A stretch of 64,000 nt of DNA from Nectonema munidae (Eukaryota > Nematomorpha > Nectonematoida > Nectonematidae), in contig JAUIRK010000455.1 of the NCBI GenBank assembly GCA_030549495.1, positions 59,822 through 123,821 on the forward strand, in the 5' to 3' direction. The notes beneath the pieces were generated by a model. The model worked only from the letters and a program-made list of their open reading frames with translations, was not told the DNA's origin and searched no databases. The position numbers were made by a program, and so were the translations under genes. Numbering within the stretch: the stretch's first letter is position 1; each line of letters opens with the position of its first letter. This document shows positions 56,560 through 64,000 of the stretch, piece by piece.

Positions 56560-57401
56560 GCAAAGAATGGGCCCAAAAATGATGCCACATACCCATATGG
56601 ATGGGATATGCAGTTGAATAAAAATAAGTGCTATCACCTTCAAATTGGAAAAAAAAGAGGATGCCAGTTTTTATATAGGCGGAACTAAGCTAAACCAAGT
56701 TGAAAAGCATAATGATCTAGGATTAATCGTTGATTCAAAGTTTTGTTTCTCTGATCATATTGCACGTTGTCAAGAAAGCCTTCACTTATTCTACACATGT
56801 TGAACAATACCTTCATCTTATCTGAAATCGAAATTTCTCTGTATTTATACAAATCTTTAGTCAGACCTGTTCTGGAATACGCAAATGTAATTTTTGGAAG
56901 TTCATCAATTATCAACATCAGAAAAATAGAAAAGGTTCAAAAAGTATTCACAAAGCACTTGAAAGGAATGCAAAATTTATGTTATATTGAAAGACTTCAA
57001 AAGATTGACCTGCCTTCTTTATATTATCGAAGCCTGAGAAATGAAATGATATCAATATTTAATATCGTAAAAGGAAATATGAAGATTGATGAGAAAGTTT
57101 TGCCTGAATATTCGAAGAGAATTTCCAGATCACACTTGCTGAAGTTTGCACCTGAATCCTTTCAAAGTAAGTATAGAAGCAGATATTTAATCTAAAGAGC
57201 ATACAATCACTGGAATGGCTTACCTAATGAAGTTGTTAACTCAATTACTGTGAAAGAATTTGGAAAAAAAACTCGATGAATTTTGGAAAGACAAAAGATT
57301 TGCCGTTCGTTGAAAAATACGCTATATTTGATGCAATTCTCATAGGCTGAGCCTCTTTAAATTGCTTAATAAACTTATGTTATGTTATGTTATGTTATAT
57401 A
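56560..57401 (+). mobile_element. 5'-truncated CR1/Jockey-like LINE end
   Basis: Plus-strand frames give MQLNKNKCYHLQIGKK, then GGTKLNQVEKHNDLGLIVDS and FCFSDHI, and, in the next frame (56767-57195), LYKSLVRPVLEYANVIFGSS, KIEKVQKVFTKHLK, IERLQKIDLPSLYYRSLRNE. This is the region after the catalytic core of LINE reverse transcriptases of the CR1/Jockey/L2 type. The 3' end is a (TTATG)n tail at about 57374-57401, preceded by AATAAA. The fragment carries one or two frame changes. The RT core and endonuclease are absent, typical of 5' truncation. Confidence 0.8.
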
Positions 57402-57927
57402 CAAATATTGTTGTTGTTTGCACCTATTCATATTGAAATCGAAGCAATTCAAAATGAAGCTAAATTTTGTCAAATTGAAATTTCAGGAACGAGTCCTTAT
57501 ATCGCACTTTTGAATCGGATTAAGAGTGTTGAAGCGTTCTAAAATGCGAAATGAAAAAATTCTTGCTGAAATTTTGCACAAAGTGCTGAATGCTATTCCA
57601 ACAGGTGAATTCAGAACTCATTTTTGAAAGAATATTATTTATGAAGCAATATATAAAAGTTCACCTATCCATTGGAAAAATGTAATCATATTCAAAAATA
57701 TTTTATTACCATACTAAAAATAGATCATTTATACATGGGAGATAATAAATGACAAATATAAATATATTTTTTATATTTTGTATAAAGTATATTCTGGTAT
57801 TTTTTTAAATATATATTTTTAGATATTTGCATTAAATTCTAAGAACTTAAAACGGACAGAAATTACTTTAACTAAATTAAAAGGAAACAAAAGAAATTTA
57901 AATTTCATTTTTTAATATGAAATTTCA
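57402..57927. other. AT-rich DNA, nothing recognised
   Basis: No coding motif. Merlin terminal repeats would be expected near here, but I could not identify them. Confidence 0.45.
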
Positions 57928-58959
57928 TTATTTTTTAATTTGAAATTCATTTTCAAAGTGAGAAAAGACATTCAGTGTAAAAAAAGTGGTAAAGATGCTA
58001 ATAGAGATAACAATATTATTAAATAGTTTATTGTAGTCAGGAAAACGAGAACGCCACATGAATTCAAAAAGGTGTCCACCAAATAAAGGTCCACTCGTTC
58101 CAAACTGGCGTCTTAATTTCCTTTTAGCGCGCATCCACATATTTTCAATGCGATTCGTATAGATGCTGGGGTCATGGGGATCAACAAAATTTTAGCTGTG
58201 GTTTACAGCGTCATGTGTATATAACCCCTGACCCCTTTGTTCAATTGTGGCATAACTTGCCCAACTGTCACTTATTACTCGAGTTCCTGGCAGAATCCAC
58301 TCTTGTATTAGAGGATAAAGAGTATCAGTCTTTCTATTTGCCACTGCCACGAGAAAGCAATTTCCGGATTCTCGTTCCACACCACGAAATACCCACTGTC
58401 CATCTCTATAGCGACCACGGTTATATTTCCTGTGGAAATATTTTATTTCGTCTATTTCCACCTCTTTTGCTGTAAAATCTTCATTCAGACCGCCTATCTG
58501 CTGATTATTCACTAACAACCATTGCTCACAGACCTCACGTAAAAAATTAGACCAGTCTGTCATTGTATGTGATAATAATCCACCCAATTCTCGTGAAATA
58601 TATTTCAGACAAGAATCATATACCCATAAGTAAATAAAGTGTACAATCGTACTTAATTCCAGATGACTTCCATCAAAAAACGATCCTTCACGAATGCTTT
58701 TCGTTCGTCTACATGGCTCCCTACATTCCCACCGACATCCGTCAATAGATGGAGCATAGTTGACAAACGCCATTTCATTGTTACATTGCTCGCAATGGAA
58801 GTTATTCCGAATAAGTCCCATTCGAGCACAAAATAACACCCACTCACGCTTTTCACTAAGCTCAAACAAAGTCAGGCGTATAAAGTCCATATATCGTAGA
58901 TCAGCAGTTCCTAAAACATTCTCAACGATTAAATTCGGTGCACGAGGTCTACCTGCCAT
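57928..58959 (-). pseudogene. Merlin (ISXO2-like) transposase, one internal stop
   Basis: Cut-and-paste transposase related to bacterial IS1595/IS1016. From the ATG at 58957-58959, residues 56-83 form a zinc-ribbon-like region (CEQC, then CRWECREPC). Catalytic aspartates lie at 170 (VEIDEIKYFHRKYNRGR) and 231 (VISDSWASY), with WVFRGVERESG between them. After residue 255 (AVNHS) an in-frame TAA interrupts. The same frame then continues with NFVDPHDPSIYTNRIENMW, which holds the expected third acidic residue, and runs to 57928. The intact length would be about 343 codons, typical of the family. Terminal repeats and an 8-9-bp duplication were not identified. Apart from the stop the copy looks little decayed. 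Confidence 0.9.
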
Positions 58960-59276
58960 CTTTTATTTTAAATTGTTCTTAAATTTGAAGAAATAAAATA
59001 TAAAAATATATTTTAAAATATAAAAATATATTTTTTTAATTTACCGCGCTAAAGTACATGTTTACCAAAAAAGTTAGTGATATAAGTGTCAAATTTAAAA
59101 TCAAATTCTCAAACTCTTGTAATTCCTAATTCGGCTCCAGAAAACTTCCTATGATGAACAACAAAAAAGTTATTTGGACTAAAGCTAAAACGCTTAAATT
59201 GGATATACTCTTGTAAATAAGTGCATGCAAAAACTTAATTACGAGAAAACCAATATCATATTTAGCAGGTAGATTG
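58960..59276. other. AT-rich DNA upstream of Merlin gene
   Basis: It contains a short tandem of TTTTAAAATATAAAAATATA near 58995-59030. No promoter or terminal repeat was recognised. Confidence 0.45.
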
Positions 59277-59410
59277 TTGGTCAAAACGTCCAAAAAGGTC
59301 GAAACCAAAACGACCGAAAACCAAAACGACCAAAACTAAAACGGCCACGAGGCATTCTTTAGAGAAAATTTTTTATTATTTATTTAGAAAAAAGTCGTTT
59401 CGACTAAGCG
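59277..59410. mobile_element. MITE with CCAAAACG-array ends, copy 3
   Basis: It starts TTGGTCAAAACGTCC and continues with four or five AACCAAAACGACC-like units. The right end GTCGTTTCGACTAAGCG is a short mirror. It resembles copies at 37510-38085 and 43924-44051. The array of short units sits at the left end only. Confidence 0.65.
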
Positions 59411-59422
59411 CATCATGGGATA

Positions 59423-59558
59423 CTTTTTTTTTTGTCGGTATAGGGAGAATAATAATCTTTCATAACTGGACAGATGGTAAGGATAGTCACGATCGGGAAT
59501 CGAACCCAGAGCATCTAGATCAAAACCCTAAGCTCCTACCACTAGGCCATCTGCCGAT
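59423..59558 (-). repeat. tRNA-derived SINE (family 2)
   Basis: The minus strand starts ATCGGCAGATGGCCTAGTGG, with A box TGGCCTAGTGG (59539-59549) and B box GGTTCGATTCC (59495-59507). It continues through a short body and ends in an A run (11 T on the plus strand near 59423-59433). Head-to-tail length is about 135 bases. The tRNA-like head has lost the closing acceptor stem, so I call it a SINE rather than a tRNA gene. It differs from the SINE at 30376. Confidence 0.8.
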
Positions 59559-60018
59559 ACTCAGGTGATCCTATTGATAATAGTCGTTGAATAAAACAAA
59601 TAAGCAAAAAGAATTTACGTTGAGAGAGTCATTAAAGATTTTGAAGGAACTCAGTAAACCATGAAGCTATCCGCCCCTAAGAATTCGTGCACCCATGATG
59701 GAGCATTTGTGAATAAAAAAATTAAAATAAAAATTAAGAAAAATTTACTTTATTAAAAGAGGAAACATATTAAAAATGTGGTAAATTATTTTTTCTAGAA
59801 TATATCAAGTGTAGGTAGGTAGGTATGGAGATTTCTAAGCACTTTCCAGCTGGAGCTGATATGCTTGCAAGTCTGCTGGAATTTGGTCTTCAAAGTGTAA
59901 GTTTAGTTTTGTGGGTCTTTCTGAAATAGAAAAAGAAAATTTGGAAGATTTTTATGGGTGTAGACATTAGATTGTTTTGTGGAATGCATGGATTAGTGGT
60001 GATAGTGGCTTATTGTTA

Positions 60019-63000
60019 TTAGATATTTGAGGGAGGAATGAGTGTTTGGGTTGCAGAGAGTATAGGTTCGATTGTGGTTATGAGAAGGGAGAGATGTTTG
60101 ATGAGTAGTGGATGTTGTAGAAGATCATGTAAAGAGGATGGAATATCTTTAAAAAAGAAGCGACTTTTATCAAGGAGTTGGTGTCGGTGAGAATCAAAAA
60201 TTGGACAATAAAGGAGGATATGTGTAGGTGTTTCAATGTACGAACAGCTGTAACGACAGAAAGGGTTTGAGTGAAGTTTGAATTTGAAGAAGTATGCATT
60301 ACAAGGGCAATGGGATGAGAGCCAGCGAATGATGTTCCGAGGGAGTGAGTGAAAGTGTTTCTTTAAAATGAGTTGATATAATGGCATAGATGTCAGAGGT
60401 GATGTGATGGTTGAGTCGATAGATTGTTGCCACTGCAGTAGTGTAGAGTTGGTTATAGTATTTGTAAAAGTGGAGATGGGTAGAGAAAATAGGGGTAGGA
60501 TCTGAGAATCGGAGATATTTGATTTTGCGATATAGTCAACGAGGTAATTTTCAAAACAGCTGGAATGAGCTGGGCACCAGACGATTTTTACTGCAAAGTG
60601 ATTGGATAGGTGAATAAGTTTGCGTGCTAAACTATAAGTTGAGTGTGAGATTTTATTTTCGAGTTTTAGGTTTTTTATTAAATTTTGCGAGTCTGTGAAA
60701 AAAGTTATGTATTTGAAGGAGGTAGAAAAGGAAGTTAGGTTATTAAGGAGTATGTTGCAGGATAGTAGTACTGCGTGAATTTCAGTTTCGTGTGCAGTGA
60801 TTTCTGGATCTAGGTTTGTGTGTTGGATAAGAAAAGGGTTTTTTGTGTTTTGTAGGAAGAAAGCGCATGCAGCTGAAGAGCGGTGTTGTGATTTAGAACC
60901 GTCAGTGAAAATTGAAAGTGAACAGGTATTGTTTGTTGTGCGTTGGTGAGCTATAGAGTTTAGGGCAAGATATCTGTGGTGACAGATGTTTGTGATGTAA
61001 GGAGGAGACGAAGAAGGGTGGATGAGCTCGATTGGGTGGTTTAATGGTAGTACTTGATAAGATGTTTTGTTAGGAGCAAACTGAATTAATAAGGAATTGT
61101 AATACTGCAGGGATTGGGATGTTTGAGTTGTGTATAGGCTGGTGAACGGATGTGGTGGGGGTGTAGAGCAGAAAGTTATAAGGTAATTTTTAAGAAGCGT
61201 TTTCTTTAGATTGAGGTGTAGCGGTAGCGTGTTAGTGAATAATTCAAGTTTTGTAGTTGGTGTAGTGTGATAGGCATTGGTGATAGAAAGAAGACACAGG
61301 CGATGAATTTTGCTGAGATGAGTGATGGATGACTGGTGTCTCAACTCTGAGCCCCATGAGAGAACTCCATATTTGAGGACAGGGAAAATTAGACTTTTAT
61401 GAATGAATTTTGTGATTTTTGGGGAAAGTCCCCATTTGTAAGAAATTCCGTTTTTAAGAGAGAAAAGGGTTTTGATTAGTTTTTGTGAGATGCTTTTGAA
61501 ATGAGTTGAGAATTTTAGATTGGGTTGAAAGGTGAGTCCGAGATATTTTACTTGGTTTTGAGGATCTAATTTGTCTGTTGTGTTCAGTTGTAAGGGTAAA
61601 GGTTTGATTCTTTTGCGTGTAAAGTGGATTAAGTGGGATTTATTAGGGTTAAAGGAAATTTTGAATTGTTGGGCTTTAAATTGAATTTGTTTTAGTAAAG
61701 AAGCAGATTGTTTAAGATTTTCGTTTTGCTCAGAACTAGAAAAGGAGAAAAGAAGATCATCGGAGAATCCCTGAGAAAAGTCAGACTTGTTGTTGATAAA
61801 GGCAAGAAGTGGATTGATGAGTATTAACCAAAGTAGGTCAGATAAGTTGCCTCCTTGAGGAGTAGAGAGAGAGAGCTCGCGAATATATGAGTTGTTGTTT
61901 TCAGTTAGAATTAGAATGCGATGGTTGAGGTAATTGTGTATGAATTTTATCATGTATGTGGGGTAGGTGTTATCTATGAGATTATTAATAATAGCTGGGT
62001 TCCAGGCAGTGTTAAAAGCATTTTCAATATCTAGGAATAAAGTTGAGGCTATTTTATGATTCTTTAGTGCGGACTCGAGGAAGAGCGTGAGGCGAGAAAG
62101 TGCTAGTTCTGAGCTTTTGTTGGGAAGATAAGCAAATTGATTAGCGTGAATGAGACCATTTTTTAAGCTATAATGTAACAGTCTCTTCCTCAGAATTTTC
62201 TCTAAGATTTTGCCTATTGTCGGTAAAAGAGATATGGGGCGCCAGTTTTTTATGTTATTGAGATCTCGATTTGGTTTGGGAATTAAGATTAATTTGCTAA
62301 TTTTCCAGATATTTGGAAAATAGCTTAGTCTTAAGCAACTGTTGAATAATTGAAGTATGTGGGGATAAATAATATGGTATGCTTTGCGAACGTGTTTCAT
62401 GGATATGTGGTCGTAACTGCAAGCTAGTTTGGGTTTGAAGGAGTTTACGGCATTGTTGAGTTCTGTGATAGTGATTCGTGGAAAATCAAAGGTGTTGGTG
62501 TTGCGTAAGTATGCTTGAGTTTTAAGTCTTATGATGGAATTGTGAATGTTGTCGGTTATTAGTGAATCAGATGGAAAAAGTGAGGTGAGAAAGGAGGGGT
62601 TCAAGTGTGATGCTTCATTGTTGTTTGCTGGGAGTATATGGGGAGGCAATGGAGATGAGGATTTTTTATTAGTGATTTTATGAATAGTGCTCCAGGGGTT
62701 GGAGGGAGTTTGAGTGGTGAATTTTTTCCAGGCTTGTTTTTTAGCTTTATTGATTTCTTTTTTGTACAGGTTTTTTAGTAGGAAGTAATGTTGAATGTTA
62801 TCCTGGGTGTTTATTCTTCTTATAAGTTTTGATGAGCGTTTGATTTGGTGTTTTAGGTTGTTCAAGTAGGGGTTCCAGAAATAGGCGTTTTTGCGTTTCG
62901 GAAATGGGTTGTTAGGAGTGGAAGAGATAATAGAAGTTGAAATTGTTTCGTTAAGGAATAATGCTGATTTTTCTAGTTCTGATGTTGTATTGGTTTCCAT

Positions 63001-63765
63001 TTCCGTATTGTAAAGTTTTGATTGTAGGGATTTTAGGAAGGCTGACCAGAAAATGTGTTTGCCAATGGGGTGTTTGTGTTTGATCTTTTTAAGTGCATTA
63101 AGATTGGCTTGGAAAGATATAAAAGAGTGGTCTGAAGCTGAGGGTGTATCACAAATCTTCCAATTTTTTATAATTTTAAGTGATTCATTTGAGATAATGG
63201 TGATGTCGATGTGGGATTGATATATTTTGTCTAGGTGTTTTCTTTGAAAAGTTGGTGATGTGCTAGAATCAGCTATAGTGAGGTTATGGGCAGAAAGGAA
63301 ATTGAGGGTTTGCAAACCACGAAAATTTTGTTTTATATCCCATAAGTATGAACGTGCATTTAGGTCTGTAGAAATAATGAGGTAAAAACTTTTGTTGATG
63401 TAGTTTTTTATTTGGGTTAGTGTATTATCAAAACGATAAGGAATAGGATGTAAAGAAGAGGGTTGTGAGTAAAGAGAACAGAAGATTAGTGGCGTAGTAG
63501 TTGAGTGGATAAGAGTGAAGATGTAGTTAGAGTTGGAGAATTGGTATAATGGTGTATTGAGAATGGAAGTTTTTATTATGATGCAAGCGGAGTAATCGTT
63601 TAAAGGGGGTAGGTGTATGAGTTTGTATTGGTCAAGTAGGTGAGGTATGCGTGTGTAGGGTTCATTGATGGATATTACATCGTATTGTTGGGAGAGAATT
63701 ATATTAATAAGGTTATCCCATGCCGTTTTAGAATGATTTAAGTTGATGTGCAGAAAATTTAACAT
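60019..63765 (-). CDS. LINE ORF2: endonuclease, RT, RNase H
   Basis: A 1248-residue open frame. Residues 1-220 form an APE-type endonuclease (N-E-P-Y-T with E35, STDLNARSY with D134 and N136, SHIDIT D187, SDHSF D212/H213). About 430-720 is the reverse transcriptase: NWRPISLLPTIGKI, NQFAYLPNKSS, FLDIENAF with D579, STPQGGNLSD, and a GFSDD box (D669, D670) where most LINEs have Y/F-A-D-D. About 950-1085 is RNase H (FTDGSK D955, ETEIHA E995, FTDSQNL D1025, VDYIA D1077). A C-terminal CX3CX7HX4C finger lies at 1170-1187. The enzyme nicks genomic DNA and reverse-transcribes its own RNA at the nick. All catalytic residues I looked for are present. Confidence 0.95.
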   Translation of the reverse strand: MLNFLHINLNHSKTAWDNLINIILSQQYDVISINEPYTRIPHLLDQYKLIHLPPLNDYSACIIIKTSILNTPLYQFSNSNYIFTLIHSTTTPLIFCSLYSQPSSLHPIPYRFDNTLTQIKNYINKSFYLIISTDLNARSYLWDIKQNFRGLQTLNFLSAHNLTIADSSTSPTFQRKHLDKIYQSHIDITIISNESLKIIKNWKICDTPSASDHSFISFQANLNALKKIKHKHPIGKHIFWSAFLKSLQSKLYNTEMETNTTSELEKSALFLNETISTSIISSTPNNPFPKRKNAYFWNPYLNNLKHQIKRSSKLIRRINTQDNIQHYFLLKNLYKKEINKAKKQAWKKFTTQTPSNPWSTIHKITNKKSSSPLPPHILPANNNEASHLNPSFLTSLFPSDSLITDNIHNSIIRLKTQAYLRNTNTFDFPRITITELNNAVNSFKPKLACSYDHISMKHVRKAYHIIYPHILQLFNSCLRLSYFPNIWKISKLILIPKPNRDLNNIKNWRPISLLPTIGKILEKILRKRLLHYSLKNGLIHANQFAYLPNKSSELALSRLTLFLESALKNHKIASTLFLDIENAFNTAWNPAIINNLIDNTYPTYMIKFIHNYLNHRILILTENNNSYIRELSLSTPQGGNLSDLLWLILINPLLAFINNKSDFSQGFSDDLLFSFSSSEQNENLKQSASLLKQIQFKAQQFKISFNPNKSHLIHFTRKRIKPLPLQLNTTDKLDPQNQVKYLGLTFQPNLKFSTHFKSISQKLIKTLFSLKNGISYKWGLSPKITKFIHKSLIFPVLKYGVLSWGSELRHQSSITHLSKIHRLCLLSITNAYHTTPTTKLELFTNTLPLHLNLKKTLLKNYLITFCSTPPPHPFTSLYTTQTSQSLQYYNSLLIQFAPNKTSYQVLPLNHPIELIHPSSSPPYITNICHHRYLALNSIAHQRTTNNTCSLSIFTDGSKSQHRSSAACAFFLQNTKNPFLIQHTNLDPEITAHETEIHAVLLSCNILLNNLTSFSTSFKYITFFTDSQNLIKNLKLENKISHSTYSLARKLIHLSNHFAVKIVWCPAHSSCFENYLVDYIAKSNISDSQILPLFSLPISTFTNTITNSTLLQWQQSIDSTITSPLTSMPLYQLILKKHFHSLPRNIIRWLSSHCPCNAYFFKFKLHSNPFCRYSCSYIETPTHILLYCPIFDSHRHQLLDKSRFFFKDIPSSLHDLLQHPLLIKHLSLLITTIEPILSATQTLIPPSNI

Positions 63766-64000
63766 GTGTAATTATCTATAGTTTTAATGTGTTGCGCTAG
63801 AATTGAGTTACTGTGATTGATATAAAAACTGCATGTTTTGGATGTTGCAATATGTGGTAATTTACAATTGATGCAGGTGATCTTGGTTGAGTCGTTTGAG
63901 TGTGTGCAAGATGTTAGTGAATGTCCTCGGTTGCCGCAGTGTGCGCAGTTTGGGGATGAAGCATTACATTTTTGTTTCAAGTGGCCGTATTTAAGGCAAT
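63759..64000 (-). CDS. LINE ORF1, C-terminal zinc knuckles (partial)
   Basis: Open from the window edge to TAA at 63759-63761. It carries the end of one knuckle (CLKYGHLKQKC), a complete CX2CX4HX4C knuckle (CAHCGNRGHSLTSC) and a third, variant one (CINCKLPHIATSKTC). This row of CCHC motifs is usual in the nucleic-acid-binding ORF1 protein of I- and R1-like LINEs. Its stop overlaps the ORF2 start in ATGTTAA. The apparent ATG at 63978-63980 is internal, since the frame continues upstream. Confidence 0.85.
   Translation of the reverse strand, partial: CLKYGHLKQKCNASSPNCAHCGNRGHSLTSCTHSNDSTKITCINCKLPHIATSKTCSFYINHSNSILAQHIKTIDNYTC

Larger units (their letters stand above)
59806..64000 (-). mobile_element. 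I/LOA-like LINE, 3' part, ORF2 intact
   Basis: The element runs off the right edge. The C-terminal part of ORF1 (from 64000) is followed by a full ORF2 (63765-60019) and a 3' UTR of roughly 190-210 bases ending in CTAC repeats (GTAGGTAGGTAGG on the plus strand near 59813-59825) instead of poly(A). The presence of endonuclease, RT and RNase H places it in the I superfamily (I, LOA or Ingi-like) rather than R1 or Jockey. The open ORF2 indicates a young insertion. Confidence 0.85.

Noticed and set aside
57374-57401. TTATG run as an independent microsatellite
   Set aside because: It directly follows a LINE 3' region with AATAAA and fits the short-repeat tails of CR1/Jockey-like LINEs.
59487-59558. 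Functional tRNA gene
   Set aside because: A and B boxes are clear but the acceptor stem does not close, and the unit continues into a body and A tail, as in a SINE.

Overview
This is a strongly AT-rich animal window made mostly of transposable elements. I recognise one host gene, a Kelch-like (KLHL) gene with small introns of about 50 nt. The mix of Merlin, MULE, hAT, piggyBac and Tigger/pogo DNA transposons, RTE-like, I/LOA-like and CR1/Jockey-like LINEs, and tRNA-derived SINEs points to an invertebrate, perhaps an arthropod. The species cannot be named from the sequence alone.

Layout. 0-9.7 kb: AT-rich DNA with one possible orphan exon (815-955), an hAT-type MITE with an internal palindrome (2709-3199) and a decayed RTE-like LINE (about 5290-7870, minus). 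9.7-12.6 kb: a broken piggyBac element (9755-11578), an hAT MITE (11977-12413) and a possible piggyBac scrap. 14.4-19.6 kb: two convergent MULE transposase remnants whose outer ends carry a perfect 40-bp inverted repeat, followed at once by an element with about 165-bp inverted ends enclosing some 14 copies of a 62-bp tandem repeat. 19.6-21 kb: a dispersed repeat (second copy at 35.8-37 kb) interrupted by a MULE-type MITE with a 9-bp target duplication. 23-29.7 kb: another MITE, a pogo MITE, a Tigger element (26767-28983) and a Buster/ZBED5-like hAT tail. 30.4-35.7 kb: a SINE, a ZMYM1-like hAT transposase (minus) and an internally deleted hAT with a perfect 8-bp duplication (33888-35657). 37.5-42.6 kb: MITEs, a MULE tail and a ZBED5-like hAT fragment.

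43.1-50.2 kb holds the KLHL gene on the minus strand. I placed seven exons (BTB, BACK, six kelch repeats). The last exon lies 4.5 kb from the others, beyond an intron holding a (TG)n tract of about 240 bp, a piggyBac remnant and a duplicated piggyBac zinc-finger segment. No 5' first exon was found.

51.8-60 kb: piggyBac-like short elements, a palindromic repeat, a CR1/Jockey-like LINE 3' end, a Merlin transposase gene with a single internal stop, and a second SINE family. 59.8-64 kb: the 3' part of an I/LOA-like LINE whose 1248-residue ORF2 is fully open (endonuclease, reverse transcriptase, RNase H, zinc finger). Its ORF1 overlaps ORF2 by seven bases and runs off the window.

In functional terms only the KLHL gene is likely to serve the cell, as a cullin-3 substrate adaptor. 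The ORF2 LINE and the Merlin copy are the least decayed mobile elements. Most short inverted-repeat elements are non-autonomous relatives of the hAT, piggyBac, MULE and pogo families that also occur here as broken transposase genes.
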